DNA of 64,000 nucleotides from Hasllibacter sp. MH4015. GTDB taxonomy: Bacteria; Pseudomonadota; Alphaproteobacteria; Rhodobacterales; Rhodobacteraceae. This document shows, one piece after another, positions 10,585 through 20,637 of this stretch. Position 1 is the stretch's first letter, and each line of letters opens with the position of its first letter. The notes under the pieces were generated by a model. It ran no database searches and was not told the DNA's origin. It saw only the letters and a list, made by a program, of their open reading frames with translations. Position numbers and translations under genes: made by a program. The DNA lies in contig NZ_JAHTBK010000001.1 in NCBI RefSeq assembly GCF_020177575.1, forward strand, positions 2,415,875-2,479,874, given 5' to 3'.

Positions 10585-12540
10585 ATGCCGTTTCACGTAA
10601 ATCGCCGCACCTTCCTTGGCACGACCGCCAGCTTCATCGCGCTGCACCCGTTTTCCGTGCGGGCGCAGGCGGGGCAGGCGCATTTGCGGATCATGGAGAC
10701 GACGGACCTGCACGTGCATGTCTATCCCTACGATTATTACGGCGACCGGCCCGTTGATACAGTTGGCCTCGCCCGAACCGCCGCACTGATCCAGGATGTC
10801 CGCGCGGAATCGACCAATTCCCTGCTGCTCGACAACGGGGATTTCCTGCAAGGCAACCCGATGGGTGATTACATCGCCTATGAACGCGGCATGGCCGAGG
10901 GCGACAGCCACCCGGTGATAAACGCGATGAACGCGCTTGGCTTCGATGCCTCGACGCTGGGGAACCATGAATTCAACTATGGTCTGAATTTCCTGATGAA
11001 TTCGCTCAACGGGGCGGATTTCCCGGTGGTCTGCGCCAATGTCGTCACCGAGATGGGGGCAAGTCCGCGGGACGACACGACGCTGGTGCCGCCCTACGTG
11101 ATGATCGACCGTATGCTGACCGACGGCGCGGGCGAGGAACATCCGATCCGCATCGGGCTGATCGGCTTCGTCCCGCCGCAGATCATGACCTGGGACAGGC
11201 GACATCTGGAGGGCAACGTGCAGGCCCGCGACATCGTGGAGACCGCGCGCGCCTATATCCCCCAGATGCAGGAGGAGGGGGCGGAGATCATCATTGCCCT
11301 CAGCCATTCCGGGATCGGTGCGGCGGACCATGCGGACGGGATGGAGAATGCGGCGATCCCGCTGGCGGCCCTTGCCGGGATCGACGCGATCCTGACGGGC
11401 CACAGCCACCTTGTCTTCCCCGGCACGGATTACACCGATTTCGCGGGTGTCGACGTGGCGGCGGGTACGATCATGGGCAAGCCGGGCGTGATGGCGGGGT
11501 TCTGGGGCAGTCATATGGGACTGGTCGACCTGATGCTGGAACGCGACGGGAATACGTGGCGCATCGCCTCCCACACGTCCGAGGCGCGGCCGATTTCCCG
11601 GCGGGAGGAGGACCGCTCCGTCACCGCATTGGTGGAGAGCGTGCCCATGGTGCTGGCGGCGGTGGAGGCCGACCATGAGGCGACACTGGACTATGTGCGG
11701 GCCGAAGTGGGGCAGACCGATGCGTCGCTCCATTCCTACTTCGCGCTGGTGGCCGATGACCCTTCCGTCCAGATCGTGTCGAATGCGCAGACCTGGTATA
11801 TCGAGCAGATGATGGAAGGGACGGAGCATGAGGGGCTGCCGATCCTGTCCGCCGCAGCCCCCTTCAAGGCCGGGGGACGCGGGGGGCCGGAATATTACAC
11901 GGACGTCGCCGCGGGGCCGATCGCGATCAAGAACGTGGCCGACCTCTACCTCTATCCCAACACGGTGCGTGCGGTGCGGATCACCGGGGCGCAGGTGCGC
12001 GAATGGCTGGAACGCAGCGCGGGGATGTTCAACCAGATCAATCCGGGAGAGGCGGACCAGGTCCTGCTGAACCCCGATTTCCCGTCCTACAATTTCGACG
12101 TGATCGACGGGGTGGAGTACCAGATCGACCTGAGCCAGCCGTCGCGTTACGACAATGACGGCGTGGTCGTGTCCGATACCCATCGTATCATCAACCTGAC
12201 TTTCGATGGCACGCCCATCGACCCGGATCAGGAATTCATCGTGGCCACGAACAATTACCGCGCGGGCGGCGGCGGCAGCTTCCCCGGCGCCTCACCCGAG
12301 ACGACGGTTTTCGAGGGCCCGGACACGAACCGCGACGTGATCGTGCGCTATATCGTGGAGCAAGGCACGGTCAGCCCCTCGGCGGACGCCAACTGGACCT
12401 TCGCGCCGATGGAAGGCACCAGTGTCCTCTTCGATACCGGGCCTGCGGCGGCGCAGTTCATGGATGCGGTCGAAGGCGTGATGATCGAGGCGGCGGGCGA
12501 CGGCCCCGACGGGTTCGCGCGCTATCGCATCACGCTTTGA
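10585..12540 (+). CDS. cpdB: periplasmic 2',3'-cyclic-nucleotide 2'-phosphodiesterase/3'-nucleotidase
   Basis: A 651-residue two-domain 5'-nucleotidase-family enzyme that dephosphorylates 2',3'-cyclic nucleotides and 3'-nucleotides in the periplasm. The N-terminus [12 protein letters not shown] is a Tat-type signal ending near VRAQA. Metallophosphatase motifs follow: [37 protein letters not shown] and [11 protein letters not shown]. The C-terminal nucleotide-binding domain includes the FNQINPG and [11 protein letters not shown] segments. SD-like GGGGGAT precedes the ATG. It allows phosphate and nucleoside scavenging. Confidence 0.93.
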   Translation: MPFHVNRRTFLGTTASFIALHPFSVRAQAGQAHLRIMETTDLHVHVYPYDYYGDRPVDTVGLARTAALIQDVRAESTNSLLLDNGDFLQGNPMGDYIAYERGMAEGDSHPVINAMNALGFDASTLGNHEFNYGLNFLMNSLNGADFPVVCANVVTEMGASPRDDTTLVPPYVMIDRMLTDGAGEEHPIRIGLIGFVPPQIMTWDRRHLEGNVQARDIVETARAYIPQMQEEGAEIIIALSHSGIGAADHADGMENAAIPLAALAGIDAILTGHSHLVFPGTDYTDFAGVDVAAGTIMGKPGVMAGFWGSHMGLVDLMLERDGNTWRIASHTSEARPISRREEDRSVTALVESVPMVLAAVEADHEATLDYVRAEVGQTDASLHSYFALVADDPSVQIVSNAQTWYIEQMMEGTEHEGLPILSAAAPFKAGGRGGPEYYTDVAAGPIAIKNVADLYLYPNTVRAVRITGAQVREWLERSAGMFNQINPGEADQVLLNPDFPSYNFDVIDGVEYQIDLSQPSRYDNDGVVVSDTHRIINLTFDGTPIDPDQEFIVATNNYRAGGGGSFPGASPETTVFEGPDTNRDVIVRYIVEQGTVSPSADANWTFAPMEGTSVLFDTGPAAAQFMDAVEGVMIEAAGDGPDGFARYRITL

Positions 12541-12558
12541 ACGCCAGCAAATCTGGCC

Positions 12559-12578
12559 AGGGCGGGGTTTCCCGCCTT
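12559..12578 (+). terminator. weak terminator hairpin after cpdB
   Basis: GGCGGG-GTTT-CCCGCC stem-loop (12561-12576) followed by only two T residues, 20 bases after the cpdB stop. Confidence 0.45.
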
Positions 12579-12639
12579 GCGCCGCCCCTGTGCCCGGGGC
12601 CACGCTGGACGCGACCCTGACCCGACCGGAGCCTTCCCC

Positions 12640-13161
12640 ATGCGCCTTGCCTTAATTGCCGCCATCGCCGCGTCTCTTGCCCTGCCCGCCGCTGCCAACG
12701 AGCATTGGCCGCAATTCGGCGACGTCATCACGCCCACCAGCACCGGCCTTCTGCGCACCACTGAAAGCGGCATCCCTCGCGACCCCCTGCCCTTCGGCAC
12801 CGGATTTCAGGACGTGATGCACACGATGGTTGGCGTGTATGGCCACGAGGTCGTTGTGGGCTTCCCGCAGGAATGCGGGGCAGGACCCATGGTCTCGGCC
12901 ACCCTTCCGCAAAGCATCACGCTGATGTTTCAGGACGACCGTTTCGTTGGCTGGTTCATGGGAACGGGCGATTTGCTGGCCACCGATACAGGACTCTGGC
13001 CGACGGCGCCGGTCAGCAACCTCACGGCCCATGGCGGGGTAGAGTTTTTCGACAGCGGGCTTGGCACCGAATTCGCCTTCAATGACACCTACGGCCTTCT
13101 GACCGAGGATGGCGCGCGGATCGACGCCGTTTGGGCGGGCACGAACTGCATCTTCCGGTAG
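12640..13161 (+). CDS. secreted hypothetical protein
   Basis: A 173-residue protein with a clear Sec signal peptide (MRLALIAAIAASLALPAAANE). The mature part has two cysteines (ECGAGP and the C-terminal TNCIFR) that could form a disulfide, and a conserved-looking GFQDVMHTMVGVYGHEVVVGF segment. I do not recognise the family. The start at 12640 is chosen because the signal peptide begins there and GGAG precedes it. It is probably periplasmic. Confidence 0.7.
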   Translation: MRLALIAAIAASLALPAAANEHWPQFGDVITPTSTGLLRTTESGIPRDPLPFGTGFQDVMHTMVGVYGHEVVVGFPQECGAGPMVSATLPQSITLMFQDDRFVGWFMGTGDLLATDTGLWPTAPVSNLTAHGGVEFFDSGLGTEFAFNDTYGLLTEDGARIDAVWAGTNCIFR

Positions 13162-13215
13162 AAGCCCGCCGCCCGATCCCGTAAGCCTGCCTCCAACGAA
13201 ATTCGGAGCGCAGAC

Positions 13216-14088
13216 ATGACCCGCATCATCGAAAACCTGGCCGAGGTGTCCGACCTCTACGACGCGGTTCTGTGCGACCTCTGGGGATGTGTCCACAATG
13301 GCCTGACCGCGTTTGACGCCGCGGTGGAGGCTTTGCGCGCGTTCAAGGCCAAGGGCGGCACCGTCTTGCTGCTTACCAACGCGCCACGCCCGCGCGACAG
13401 CGTGGCCAAGCAACTCGACCGCATCGGCGTGCCGCGCGATTGCTGGGACGTGATCGCCACCTCCGGCGACAGCGCGCGCGCCGCCATGTTGACGGGCGCA
13501 GTGGGTCGCAAGGTCTGGCATATCGGCGAGCCGCATGACGATCCCTTCTTCGCGCCGATGGAACTGATCGAGGACGCGGTGGAGATCGAGCGGGTGGAGT
13601 TGGATCAGGCCGAGGGCATCGTCTGCACCGGGCCGTTCGACCCCCACGCCGATCCGTCGGTGATGCGGCCCCACTTCCTGCTTGCCAAGACGCGCCGCCT
13701 GAAGCTGCTCTGCGCCAATCCCGACATCGTTGTCGACCGGGGCGACAGCCGGGAATGGTGCGCGGGCGCGCTGGCGAAGTTGTACACGGAGATGGGTGGT
13801 GAGAGCCTCTATTTCGGCAAACCCCATCCGCCGATCTACGACCTGGCCCGGCGGCGTCTGGCCCAGATCGGAAAGCCCGCCTCCGACGACCGGCTTCTGG
13901 CCATCGGCGACGGCATCGTGACCGACATTCCCGGCGGCATCGGGGAGAATATCGACACGCTCTTCATCACCGGCGGTCTTGCGCGGGAGGAGACGGGGAC
14001 GGATCACCAGCCCGACCCGTCGAAGCTCGCCCGGTTCCTGACCGATGCGCAGCTGGAGCCGACCTATTCCATCGGGATGCTCCGCTGA
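13216..14088 (+). CDS. TIGR01459-type HAD-IIA family hydrolase
   Basis: A 290-residue class IIA HAD phosphatase of the subfamily common in alphaproteobacteria. Motif I is LCDLWGCVHNG, with the nucleophile Asp present and Trp at the usual general-acid position, as is normal for this subfamily. Motif II is LLTNAPRP, and motif III/IV are FGKPHPPIYDLA and AIGDGIVTDIPGG. The NagD-like cap suggests a small phosphorylated metabolite. It is part of a forward series with MaoC and ribF. Confidence 0.85.
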   Translation: MTRIIENLAEVSDLYDAVLCDLWGCVHNGLTAFDAAVEALRAFKAKGGTVLLLTNAPRPRDSVAKQLDRIGVPRDCWDVIATSGDSARAAMLTGAVGRKVWHIGEPHDDPFFAPMELIEDAVEIERVELDQAEGIVCTGPFDPHADPSVMRPHFLLAKTRRLKLLCANPDIVVDRGDSREWCAGALAKLYTEMGGESLYFGKPHPPIYDLARRRLAQIGKPASDDRLLAIGDGIVTDIPGGIGENIDTLFITGGLAREETGTDHQPDPSKLARFLTDAQLEPTYSIGMLR

Positions 14089-14208
14089 TCCCGCAAATCC
14101 GCCACGCAACAAAGTTGCGACATTCGCGCCCATTTTCATCGTTTATTACTTTCTGCATTGCAGAATGGCCTCGATTCGCCCTATGAGGGGGCCATGGAGG
14201 ACGGCGAT

Positions 14209-14652
14209 ATGCTCGATAACATCTCAACCGGCACTATCGTGGTGGAAGACCTTGAGGTCGGAATGACCCGGTCATTGCAGAAAATCATCACCGATCAGGA
14301 TATCGAGATGTTCGCCGAGGTCTCCACCGACCGAAATCCCGTCCACCTCGATGACGGCTATGCCCAGGATACGATTTTCGAGGGTCGGATCGCCCACGGG
14401 ATGCTGACCGCTGGCCTGATCTCCGCCGTGATCGGCGAACAGCTTCCGGGCCACGGCACCGTCTATCTGGGCCAGACCCTGAAATTCATGGCCCCCGTGC
14501 GCCCCGGGGATTGCGTGGAGGCGATCGTCACCGTTCTCTCCATCGACTATGCCCGCCGCCGCGTCCAGTTGATGACGGAGGCGCGGGTGGGGGACACCGT
14601 CGTGCTGAAGGGCGAGGCGACGGTGCTGGCCCCCTCCGGCAAGTTCGACTAG
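14209..14652 (+). CDS. MaoC-family (R)-specific enoyl-CoA hydratase-like protein
   Basis: A 147-residue single hot-dog-fold protein. The active-site motif DRNPVHLDDGYA has the Asp and His of R-hydratases, followed by GRIAHGMLTAGL. It probably hydrates trans-2-enoyl-CoA. GGAGG at 14196-14200 sits 8 bases before ATG 14209, which decides this start over ATG 14194 and TTG 14158. Confidence 0.85.
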   Translation: MLDNISTGTIVVEDLEVGMTRSLQKIITDQDIEMFAEVSTDRNPVHLDDGYAQDTIFEGRIAHGMLTAGLISAVIGEQLPGHGTVYLGQTLKFMAPVRPGDCVEAIVTVLSIDYARRRVQLMTEARVGDTVVLKGEATVLAPSGKFD

Positions 14653-14709
14653 GCCGCCACCGGGCCTGCACGGCTTGCACTCGGCGGGTGGGGTATCCTA
14701 ACTGCGCCC

Positions 14710-15633
14710 ATGCGAGTCCTTCGAGATTACCAATTCGCGCAGCCCCGGGATCGCGGGGCCTCCGTCGCCATCGGGAATTTCGACGGTGTGCATCGCGGCC
14801 ACCAGCATGTCCTGGGCCTTGCCAAGCGCGTGGGCGTGCCCTTGGGCGTTGTCACGTTCGAGCCGCATCCCCGCGAATTCTTCGCCCCCGACGCCCCCGC
14901 CTTCCGCCTGATGAACGCGGAAGCGCGCGCCAGCCGTCTGGAGAAACTGGGCGTGGACCTGCTTGCCGAATTGTCGTTCGACACGCGTCTTTCGGGCCTG
15001 AGCGCGGAGGCCTTCGTGCGCGACGTGCTGGTCGGCGGCCTTGGCATCAGCCACGCGGTGGTGGGGGCAGATTTCTGCTTCGGCAAAGGGCGCAAGGGAA
15101 CGGCGGAGAGCCTGCGCGCAATGGGGGCCGATCTGGGCTTCGACGTGACCATCGCGGAGCTTCTGGAGGGCGACGCGGGCGCCGTCTCCTCCACCGCGAT
15201 CCGCGCCGCGCTGAGTGACGGGCGCCCCCGCGATGCGGCCGCGATGTTGGGCCATTGGCACCGGATCGCGGGCCCGGTCCTGCACGGAGAGAAGCGCGGG
15301 CGGGAACTTGGCTATCCTACCGCCAACATGGATCTTGAGGGGCTCCACGTCCCCAAGCCCGGCGTCTATGCGGTGACGGTCGAGGTGCGCGATGGCCCCC
15401 ATGCGGGGCAATATGGCGGCGTGGCGAACCTGGGCTATCGCCCGATGTTCGCGCGCGAGACCCCGAACCTGGAGACGTACCTGTTCGACTTCTCGGGCGA
15501 TCTCTACGGCACGCATCTGTCGGTCGGCCTGGTCGACTACCTGCGGGGGGAGGCGAAATTCGACAGCCTTGAGGCGCTGATCGTCCAGATGGACGCCGAC
15601 CAGGCCGCCGCCCGCGCGGCGCTGGCCCCATGA
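14710..15633 (+). CDS. ribF: bifunctional riboflavin kinase/FAD synthetase RibF
   Basis: A 307-residue enzyme converting riboflavin to FMN and FAD. The N-terminal adenylyltransferase has IGNFDGVHRGHQ and TFEPHPREFF, then VSSTAIR. The C-terminal kinase domain has LGYPTANMD, PGVYAV, GVANLGYRP and LETYLFDF. The 3' end overlaps ycgN as ATGA. The other riboflavin genes are at the far end of the window (61.9-63.6 kb). Confidence 0.96.
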   Translation: MRVLRDYQFAQPRDRGASVAIGNFDGVHRGHQHVLGLAKRVGVPLGVVTFEPHPREFFAPDAPAFRLMNAEARASRLEKLGVDLLAELSFDTRLSGLSAEAFVRDVLVGGLGISHAVVGADFCFGKGRKGTAESLRAMGADLGFDVTIAELLEGDAGAVSSTAIRAALSDGRPRDAAAMLGHWHRIAGPVLHGEKRGRELGYPTANMDLEGLHVPKPGVYAVTVEVRDGPHAGQYGGVANLGYRPMFARETPNLETYLFDFSGDLYGTHLSVGLVDYLRGEAKFDSLEALIVQMDADQAAARAALAP

Positions 15634-16076
15634 GGGAGCGGTTCTGGGAACGCATTCCGCCCGAAAAGATGACCGGCGAGGAATGGGAGGCGCTCTGCGA
15701 TGGCTGCGGGAAATGCTGCCTCAACAAGCTGGAGGACGAGGACACGCAGGAGGTTGCCCTGACCCGCGTCGCCTGCCGGTTGCTGGACGACCAGACCTGC
15801 CGCTGCGGACAATACGAGATCCGCAAGACGCTGGTACCCGAATGCATCCAATTAACGCCGGGCACGATGAAGGACGTCGCCTATTTCATGCCAGAGACCT
15901 GCGCCTACCGCCTGCTCCATGAAGGCAGGCCGTTGAAATACTGGCACCCCCTGGTGTCCGGCGATCCGGAAAGCGTACATGCCGCCGGCATCTCCGTCCG
16001 CGGCCTCACCGTGCCGGAATTCGAGGTGCCGGAAGAGGAGTGGGAAGACTACATCATCGAGGAACCCGGCACCTAG
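15630..16076 (+). CDS. YcgN family cysteine-cluster protein (UPF0260)
   Basis: A 148-residue cytosolic protein of the UPF0260/YkgJ-type family. Conserved cysteines occur in CDGCGKCC (near residue 25), in CRLLDDQTCRCGQY and in PECIQL and PETCAYR, together suitable for a metal or Fe-S site. Function is unknown. The ATGA overlap with ribF indicates coupling, and a palindromic intergenic repeat begins 17 bases after the stop. Confidence 0.88.
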   Translation: MRERFWERIPPEKMTGEEWEALCDGCGKCCLNKLEDEDTQEVALTRVACRLLDDQTCRCGQYEIRKTLVPECIQLTPGTMKDVAYFMPETCAYRLLHEGRPLKYWHPLVSGDPESVHAAGISVRGLTVPEFEVPEEEWEDYIIEEPGT

Positions 16077-16092
16077 ATCGCCCGCGCCCCCT

Positions 16093-16147
16093 CTTCCATG
16101 TGCCCAAAATATCCCGGGGAGCGCGAGGGGCTGGCCCCTCGCTCCCT
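16093..16147 (+). repeat. dispersed palindromic intergenic repeat, copy 1
   Basis: The core TTCCATGTGCCCAAAATAT with CCCGGGG is followed by a hairpin whose arms are GGGAGC..GAGGGGC and GCCCCTC..GCTCCC. It lies just after ycgN in the same orientation. Other copies are at 30514, 37871, 37992, 44857 and 55614. Confidence 0.9.
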
Positions 16148-16169
16148 CAATCAGCCAAACGCGCCGCCT

Positions 16170-18299
16170 CTAGCCGCGCGCCTCCCCGATCAGCCGCAGA
16201 ATGTCCCGCGCCGCAGACGGGATATGGGTGCCGGGACCGAAGATCGCCGCCACGCCCGCCCGTTTCAGGAAATCGTAATCCTGCTGCGGGATCACCCCGC
16301 CGCAGATCACCAGGATCTCGCCCGCGCCTTCGGCTTTCAACGCCTCGATCAGCTTCGGGGCCAGCGTCTTGTGCCCCGCTGCCTGGCTGGAAATCCCGAT
16401 CACATGGACATCATTGTCGATGGCGTCCTGCGCGGCCTCCTCCGGCGTCTGGAAGAGCGGACCCACGTCAACGTCAAAGCCGATGTCCGCAAACGCCGTC
16501 GCGATCACCTTCGCGCCCCGGTCATGGCCATCCTGGCCCATCTTCACGACCAGCATCCGGGGGCGGCGCCCTTCGGCTTCCGCGAATGCCTCCACCTCGC
16601 CCTGAATGGCTGCGAAATCCTCGTCACCTTCATAGGCAGAGCCGTAGACCCCCGCCAATGTCTTCACCTCGGCCCGGTGGCGGCCAAACACGTTTTCCAT
16701 CGCCATGCTGATTTCCCCCACTGTCGCGCGCGCGCGCGCCGCTTCGACCGCTGCGGCAAGCAGATTGCCGCCCTCCTTCGCGATCCGTTCCAGATCCTTG
16801 AGCGCCGCCGCGCAGGCCGCCGCATCGCGCTCCGCCCGGATCCGCTCCAGCCGCGCGATCTGGCTGTCGCGCACGGCGGCGTTGTCGATGTCACGGATGT
16901 CGATCGGATCCTCTCGGTCCTTGCGGTACTTGTTGACGCCGACGATCACCTCCTCGCCCCGGTCAATCATGGCCTGACGCCGTGCGGCACTTTCCTCGAT
17001 CCGCAGTTTCGGCAGGCCGGAGGCGACGGCCTTGGTCATGCCGCCCATCTCTTCCACCTCGTCCATCAGGGCGGTGGCCTTTTCGACCAGCTCGTTCGTC
17101 AGACTTTCGATGTAATATGAGCCTGCCAGGGGATCGACGACGTTGGTGACGCCGGTCTCCTCCTGCAAGATCAGCTGTGTGTTGCGCGCGATGCGGGAGG
17201 AGAAGTCGGTGGGCAGCGCGATGGCCTCATCGAAGCTGTTCGTATGCAGCGATTGCGTGCCGCCCAGAACCGCGCTCATCGCCTCGTAGGCCGTGCGCAC
17301 GACGTTGTTGTAGGGGTCCTGTTCCTGCAAGCTGACCCCGCTCGTCTGGCAATGGGTGCGCAGCATCTTGGAGCGTTCGGATGTCGCGCCGAAGTCGGTC
17401 ATCACGCGGTGCCAGAGCGTGCGGGCGGCGCGCAGCTTGGCGATTTCCATGAAGAAATTCATGCCAATGGCGAAGAAGAACGACAGGCGTCCGGCGAATT
17501 TGTCCACATCCATCCCCGCCTCGATCGCTGCGCGCACGTATTCGCGGCCATCGGCGATGGTATAGGCCAGCTCCTGCACCAGGTTCGCGCCCGCCTCCTG
17601 CATATGGTAGCCGGAGATCGAGATCGAATTGAATTTCGGCATGTTATCAGAGGTATAGCTGATGATGTCAGAGATGATCCGCATTGAGGGTTCGGGCGGG
17701 TAGATATAGGTGTTGCGGACCATGAACTCCTTGAGGATATCGTTCTGGATGGTGCCGGACAGGACCGCCTTGTCGTGGCCCTGCTCCTCCCCCGCGACGA
17801 TGAAATTGGCGAGGATCGGGATCACCGCGCCATTCATCGTCATCGACACGCTGACCTGATCCAGCGGAATACCGTCGAAGAGGATCTTCATGTCCTCCAC
17901 GCTGTCGATTGCCACACCGGCCTTGCCCACATCGCCCACGACACGGTCATGGTCGCTGTCATAGCCCCGGTGCGTGGCCAGATCGAAGGCCACAGACACG
18001 CCCTGTTGCCCGGCGGCCAGACCCTGCCGATAGAAGGCATTCGATTCCTCCGCCGTGGAGAAGCCCGCATATTGCCGGATCGTCCAGGGACGGCCCGCAT
18101 ACATCGTCGCTTTCACGCCACGGGTGAACGGGGCCTCCCCCGGAAGCGTGTCGACGTGGTCCAGCCCCTCAAGGTCGGCGGCGGTGTAGAGCGGTTTGAC
18201 GTCGATGCCTTCCAGCGTCTTCCACGTCAGGTCATCAAGCTTGCGCCCACGCAGTTCCTTTTCGGCCCGGTCACGCCAGGCGTCGGTCTTCTCCGTCAT
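16170..18299 (-). CDS. scpA: methylmalonyl-CoA mutase, large/single-chain
   Basis: A 709-residue adenosylcobalamin-dependent mutase that converts (R)-methylmalonyl-CoA to succinyl-CoA, the last step of propionyl-CoA assimilation. The TIM-barrel part has [22 protein letters not shown] and [11 protein letters not shown]. The C-terminal B12 domain has the base-off motif [13 protein letters not shown] and VICGGVIP. The start at 18299 matches the family N-terminus (MTEKTDAW). It overlaps the upstream sulfotransferase gene by 29 bases. Confidence 0.96.
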   Translation of the reverse strand: MTEKTDAWRDRAEKELRGRKLDDLTWKTLEGIDVKPLYTAADLEGLDHVDTLPGEAPFTRGVKATMYAGRPWTIRQYAGFSTAEESNAFYRQGLAAGQQGVSVAFDLATHRGYDSDHDRVVGDVGKAGVAIDSVEDMKILFDGIPLDQVSVSMTMNGAVIPILANFIVAGEEQGHDKAVLSGTIQNDILKEFMVRNTYIYPPEPSMRIISDIISYTSDNMPKFNSISISGYHMQEAGANLVQELAYTIADGREYVRAAIEAGMDVDKFAGRLSFFFAIGMNFFMEIAKLRAARTLWHRVMTDFGATSERSKMLRTHCQTSGVSLQEQDPYNNVVRTAYEAMSAVLGGTQSLHTNSFDEAIALPTDFSSRIARNTQLILQEETGVTNVVDPLAGSYYIESLTNELVEKATALMDEVEEMGGMTKAVASGLPKLRIEESAARRQAMIDRGEEVIVGVNKYRKDREDPIDIRDIDNAAVRDSQIARLERIRAERDAAACAAALKDLERIAKEGGNLLAAAVEAARARATVGEISMAMENVFGRHRAEVKTLAGVYGSAYEGDEDFAAIQGEVEAFAEAEGRRPRMLVVKMGQDGHDRGAKVIATAFADIGFDVDVGPLFQTPEEAAQDAIDNDVHVIGISSQAAGHKTLAPKLIEALKAEGAGEILVICGGVIPQQDYDFLKRAGVAAIFGPGTHIPSAARDILRLIGEARG

Positions 18300-19185
18300 C
18301 TCTGGATCCTCTTCCATCCTCTGTCCGGGCTTCGATCTGCGTCGAAGGCGCGTCCAAGTCATCGGCAAACCCGCCCGCCCCGTTCCGGAGCCAGTGCAGG
18401 TCTTCGTCGTATTGGGCCTGAAGCGCCGCGCGTTCATCTTCTGTGAACGGTGCGAAGCGGCCATCGTCTGTCAGGTACGTGTCCGCATCGACATCGCAGG
18501 CCCGCAGGTAGTCGCGCAATGCGGGAACGTCGGGTCGGGCGTTGAGGGTGCGTGCATCGGGGGCGGGCGTCGCGATGTCGGTCAATTCAGACAACACGCG
18601 GTCGGGATGGGCGCCAAGCGCCTCATACGTCCACACGGCGATATGCGCGGAGGGCACGGCGCGCGCCACATCCTCCACCACATGCCGCCACCGGCGCGGC
18701 TGCGTGACGAGGTATTCGCGCAGACGATCCTTGGGCAGCGGCCCGGCCCGCAACAACCGGAAGGCAAGCGCGGAGGTCCACCAATCATCGTAGGCGCGCA
18801 GGCCAATCGCAATCGTCACCCGGTGCTTGCCGAACCCGCCCGCCAAGGTGGCAAGCCGCTGCCCCGCATCACGGTAAAGTGCCGTATCCTCAAGACAATT
18901 GCGCAGCGATCCCAACATGTTCTCATCACTCACGATCAGCCGGGTGATGCCGCGCTGGCGGGCCTGTTCGACGCGCATCGCCACGCGTTTGGCCATGCGC
19001 GGCATTTCCCCCGGGAAGGGCGTGTGGCGCGCGCCCATCGCCTGTCCGAACAATCCGCCGCGGGTGATTTTCGGCCCCCAATATCCACATTTCGCGTCGT
19101 GGAGCAGGGGGCGGTGATGGGCCAGGTGGGTCTGGAACGTCGTCGTCGCGGTGCGGTGGGCGCCCACATGCAAGATCACGTGCAT
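18271..19185 (-). CDS. sulfotransferase-like P-loop protein
   Basis: A 304-residue protein beginning [18 protein letters not shown], which resembles the PAPS-binding P-loop of sulfotransferase-fold proteins (HxGxHKTaTT). A downstream [12 protein letters not shown] and [12 protein letters not shown] fit the second phosphosulfate motif region. The C-terminal tail is charged and low-complexity. AAAGGACAG precedes the start. Its end overlaps scpA by 29 bases, so they may be co-transcribed. The acceptor substrate is unknown. Confidence 0.7.
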   Translation of the reverse strand: MHVILHVGAHRTATTTFQTHLAHHRPLLHDAKCGYWGPKITRGGLFGQAMGARHTPFPGEMPRMAKRVAMRVEQARQRGITRLIVSDENMLGSLRNCLEDTALYRDAGQRLATLAGGFGKHRVTIAIGLRAYDDWWTSALAFRLLRAGPLPKDRLREYLVTQPRRWRHVVEDVARAVPSAHIAVWTYEALGAHPDRVLSELTDIATPAPDARTLNARPDVPALRDYLRACDVDADTYLTDDGRFAPFTEDERAALQAQYDEDLHWLRNGAGGFADDLDAPSTQIEARTEDGRGSRDDGEDRRLA

Positions 19186-19330
19186 CTTCTGTCCTTTTCC
19201 GGCGGCGGAGGTCATCCGGTCACCAGAATGGGCAGGAATGGGTGAAGATCCGGTCAAGAAGGCGCTTTGTGATCTAAAAGGCTTCGCTTTGTCCGCGCCG
19301 CTTCCTATATCTGTCACAACTGGAGGAAAG

Positions 19331-19822
19331 ATGCGACCCAATCCCCTGATTTCATTGCTTTGCGCCGCGCTGCTTGCGCCCTTGCCCGCGCTTGCGCAGG
19401 ATGCCAGCGACGCGACCATCGCCATGGCCGATGACGCGCCCGACATAGTGGCCGAAGCGGTGGACCCGTTGACCCCGCGCAGTGCGGAGGGTCTGACGCT
19501 GGAGGAATTCCAGTGGATCGCCCGGCCCATCGTGGTTTTCGCCGACACGCCCGCCGATCCGAGGTTCGTGGAGCAGATGGAACTGCTGACCCAGCGCCCC
19601 GACGCCCTGTTGGAGCGCGACGTCGTGATCATCTTCGACACCGACCCCGCCGCACGGTCCGCAATTCGCCGCGCCCTGCGCCCGCGTGGGTTCTCGGTGG
19701 TGGTGGTGGCCAAGGACGGCGCCGTGGGGATGCGCCGCCCCGCCCCGCGCGACGTGCGCGAGATCATCCGCGCCATCGACAATTTCCAGCTGCGCCAGGA
19801 AGAGGTGCAGCGCGGCGGCTGA
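19331..19822 (+). CDS. DUF4174 domain secreted protein
   Basis: A 163-residue exported protein with signal peptide MRPNPLISLLCAALLAPLPALAQ. The mature part LEEFQWIARPIVVFADTPADPRF, then LLERDVVIIFDTDP and FSVVVVAKDGAV, matches DUF4174, a thioredoxin-like fold lacking the redox cysteines. Function is unknown. AGGAAAG precedes the ATG. It is divergent from the sulfotransferase gene. Confidence 0.82.
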   Translation: MRPNPLISLLCAALLAPLPALAQDASDATIAMADDAPDIVAEAVDPLTPRSAEGLTLEEFQWIARPIVVFADTPADPRFVEQMELLTQRPDALLERDVVIIFDTDPAARSAIRRALRPRGFSVVVVAKDGAVGMRRPAPRDVREIIRAIDNFQLRQEEVQRGG

Positions 19823-19831
19823 GCGATTTCC

Positions 19832-19860
19832 TTGCGTTTTGGGGTGATTTCCCCTATATT
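19832..19860 (+). promoter_or_regulatory. strong promoter upstream of a 24-codon ORF
   Basis: TTGCGT (19832-19837), a 17-base spacer, TATATT (19855-19860). Transcription would start near 19867 and reach the small ORF at 19901 after a leader of about 35 bases. Confidence 0.65.
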
Positions 19861-19900
19861 GAGGGTACCCAAAGGCGTCGCACACAAAGGAGGCGGAGAT

Positions 19901-19975
19901 ATGAAGAAAGAACCGACCATTCCGCTTACGCCGACCCCTGTTGGCGGTCGCGCCGGTCCGCGTCCCGGTTATTGA
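19901..19975 (+). CDS. candidate small protein, 24 aa
   Basis: ATG at 19901 is preceded by AAAGGAGGCGGAG, an almost ideal Shine-Dalgarno, and by a good promoter. The 24-residue product starts MKKEPTIPLTPTPVGG and ends with a Gly-Pro-Arg-rich tail and Tyr. It is too short for standard gene finders. Its last 50 bases overlap, antisense, the 3' end of the minus-strand gene at 19926. No family is recognised. Translation is inferred from the signals only. Confidence 0.5.
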   Translation: MKKEPTIPLTPTPVGGRAGPRPGY

Positions 19976-20594
19976 TCTCCAGCACGCGCTGCTCTGCCGC
20001 ATCCGGTCCGCCATCGGCGAAGGCGCGGATGACATCCAACGTATCCAACCCCTGCAGATAGGCCCGCTCGCGGGTGTGGAAGTAATCCAGATAGAGGCGA
20101 ATAAGCCGGGTCTGGTTCTGTCGCGTTGACGTTCTGCGTCGGCCCCTGCGGGGTGAAACCGGCACGTCTGCGCCGCGCAACGCCTCCGGGTTCCGAAGAT
20201 CCCGCGCCAATGCGGTCATCGAGGCGACCTGTCCGTAATAGGCGACCACCAGATCAATTGTCGACCGCGGCAACGTCTCGATCTCGCCCAGGATTGCCTC
20301 ATAGACCAGGTCGTGCCGCTCGTGAGCGATGAAGGGCCGGAACGACGGATCGGCCCGCATGCTTTTCACCAAGCCCGCCGCATGGCGTCTCGCCTTCCCG
20401 TCATCCCAGAACACGGCGATCGAATTGCGGATCTCGGCATAGATCGCCTTGTGATAATCCCGCATTTTCTCGGCCTTGAGCCGCCGTGCTTCAGCGCGGT
20501 TCTGGCGACCGTTCACGATCCAGCCGACCGCCAGAAACACGCCCGCGATCAGAGCCTGCCAGATGCGCGGATCAATGGCGGTGAGCCAGCTCAT
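19926..20594 (-). CDS. hypothetical membrane-anchored protein
   Basis: A 222-residue protein with one N-terminal membrane segment (IWQALIAGVFLAVGWIVNG) and a cytoplasmic helical domain rich in Arg and Glu. The segment AEARRLKAEKMRDYHKAIYAEIR is probably a coiled coil. I do not recognise the family. It lies 43 bases after pccA in the same direction and could be the last gene of that unit. The 3' end overlaps the candidate 24-aa gene on the other strand. Confidence 0.65.
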   Translation of the reverse strand: MSWLTAIDPRIWQALIAGVFLAVGWIVNGRQNRAEARRLKAEKMRDYHKAIYAEIRNSIAVFWDDGKARRHAAGLVKSMRADPSFRPFIAHERHDLVYEAILGEIETLPRSTIDLVVAYYGQVASMTALARDLRNPEALRGADVPVSPRRGRRRTSTRQNQTRLIRLYLDYFHTRERAYLQGLDTLDVIRAFADGGPDAAEQRVLEINNRDADRRDRQQGSA

Positions 20595-20637
20595 TCCGCC
20601 CCTCCCGCCCGATATCCGCGCAGATCCCGCATAAGGG

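Noticed and set aside
10546-12183. 545-codon minus-strand frame antisense to cpdB
   Set aside because: His/Arg-rich shadow translation with no family resemblance; cpdB is clear.
16170-18299. B12 riboswitch controlling scpA
   Set aside because: No leader space; the gene overlaps the upstream coding sequence.
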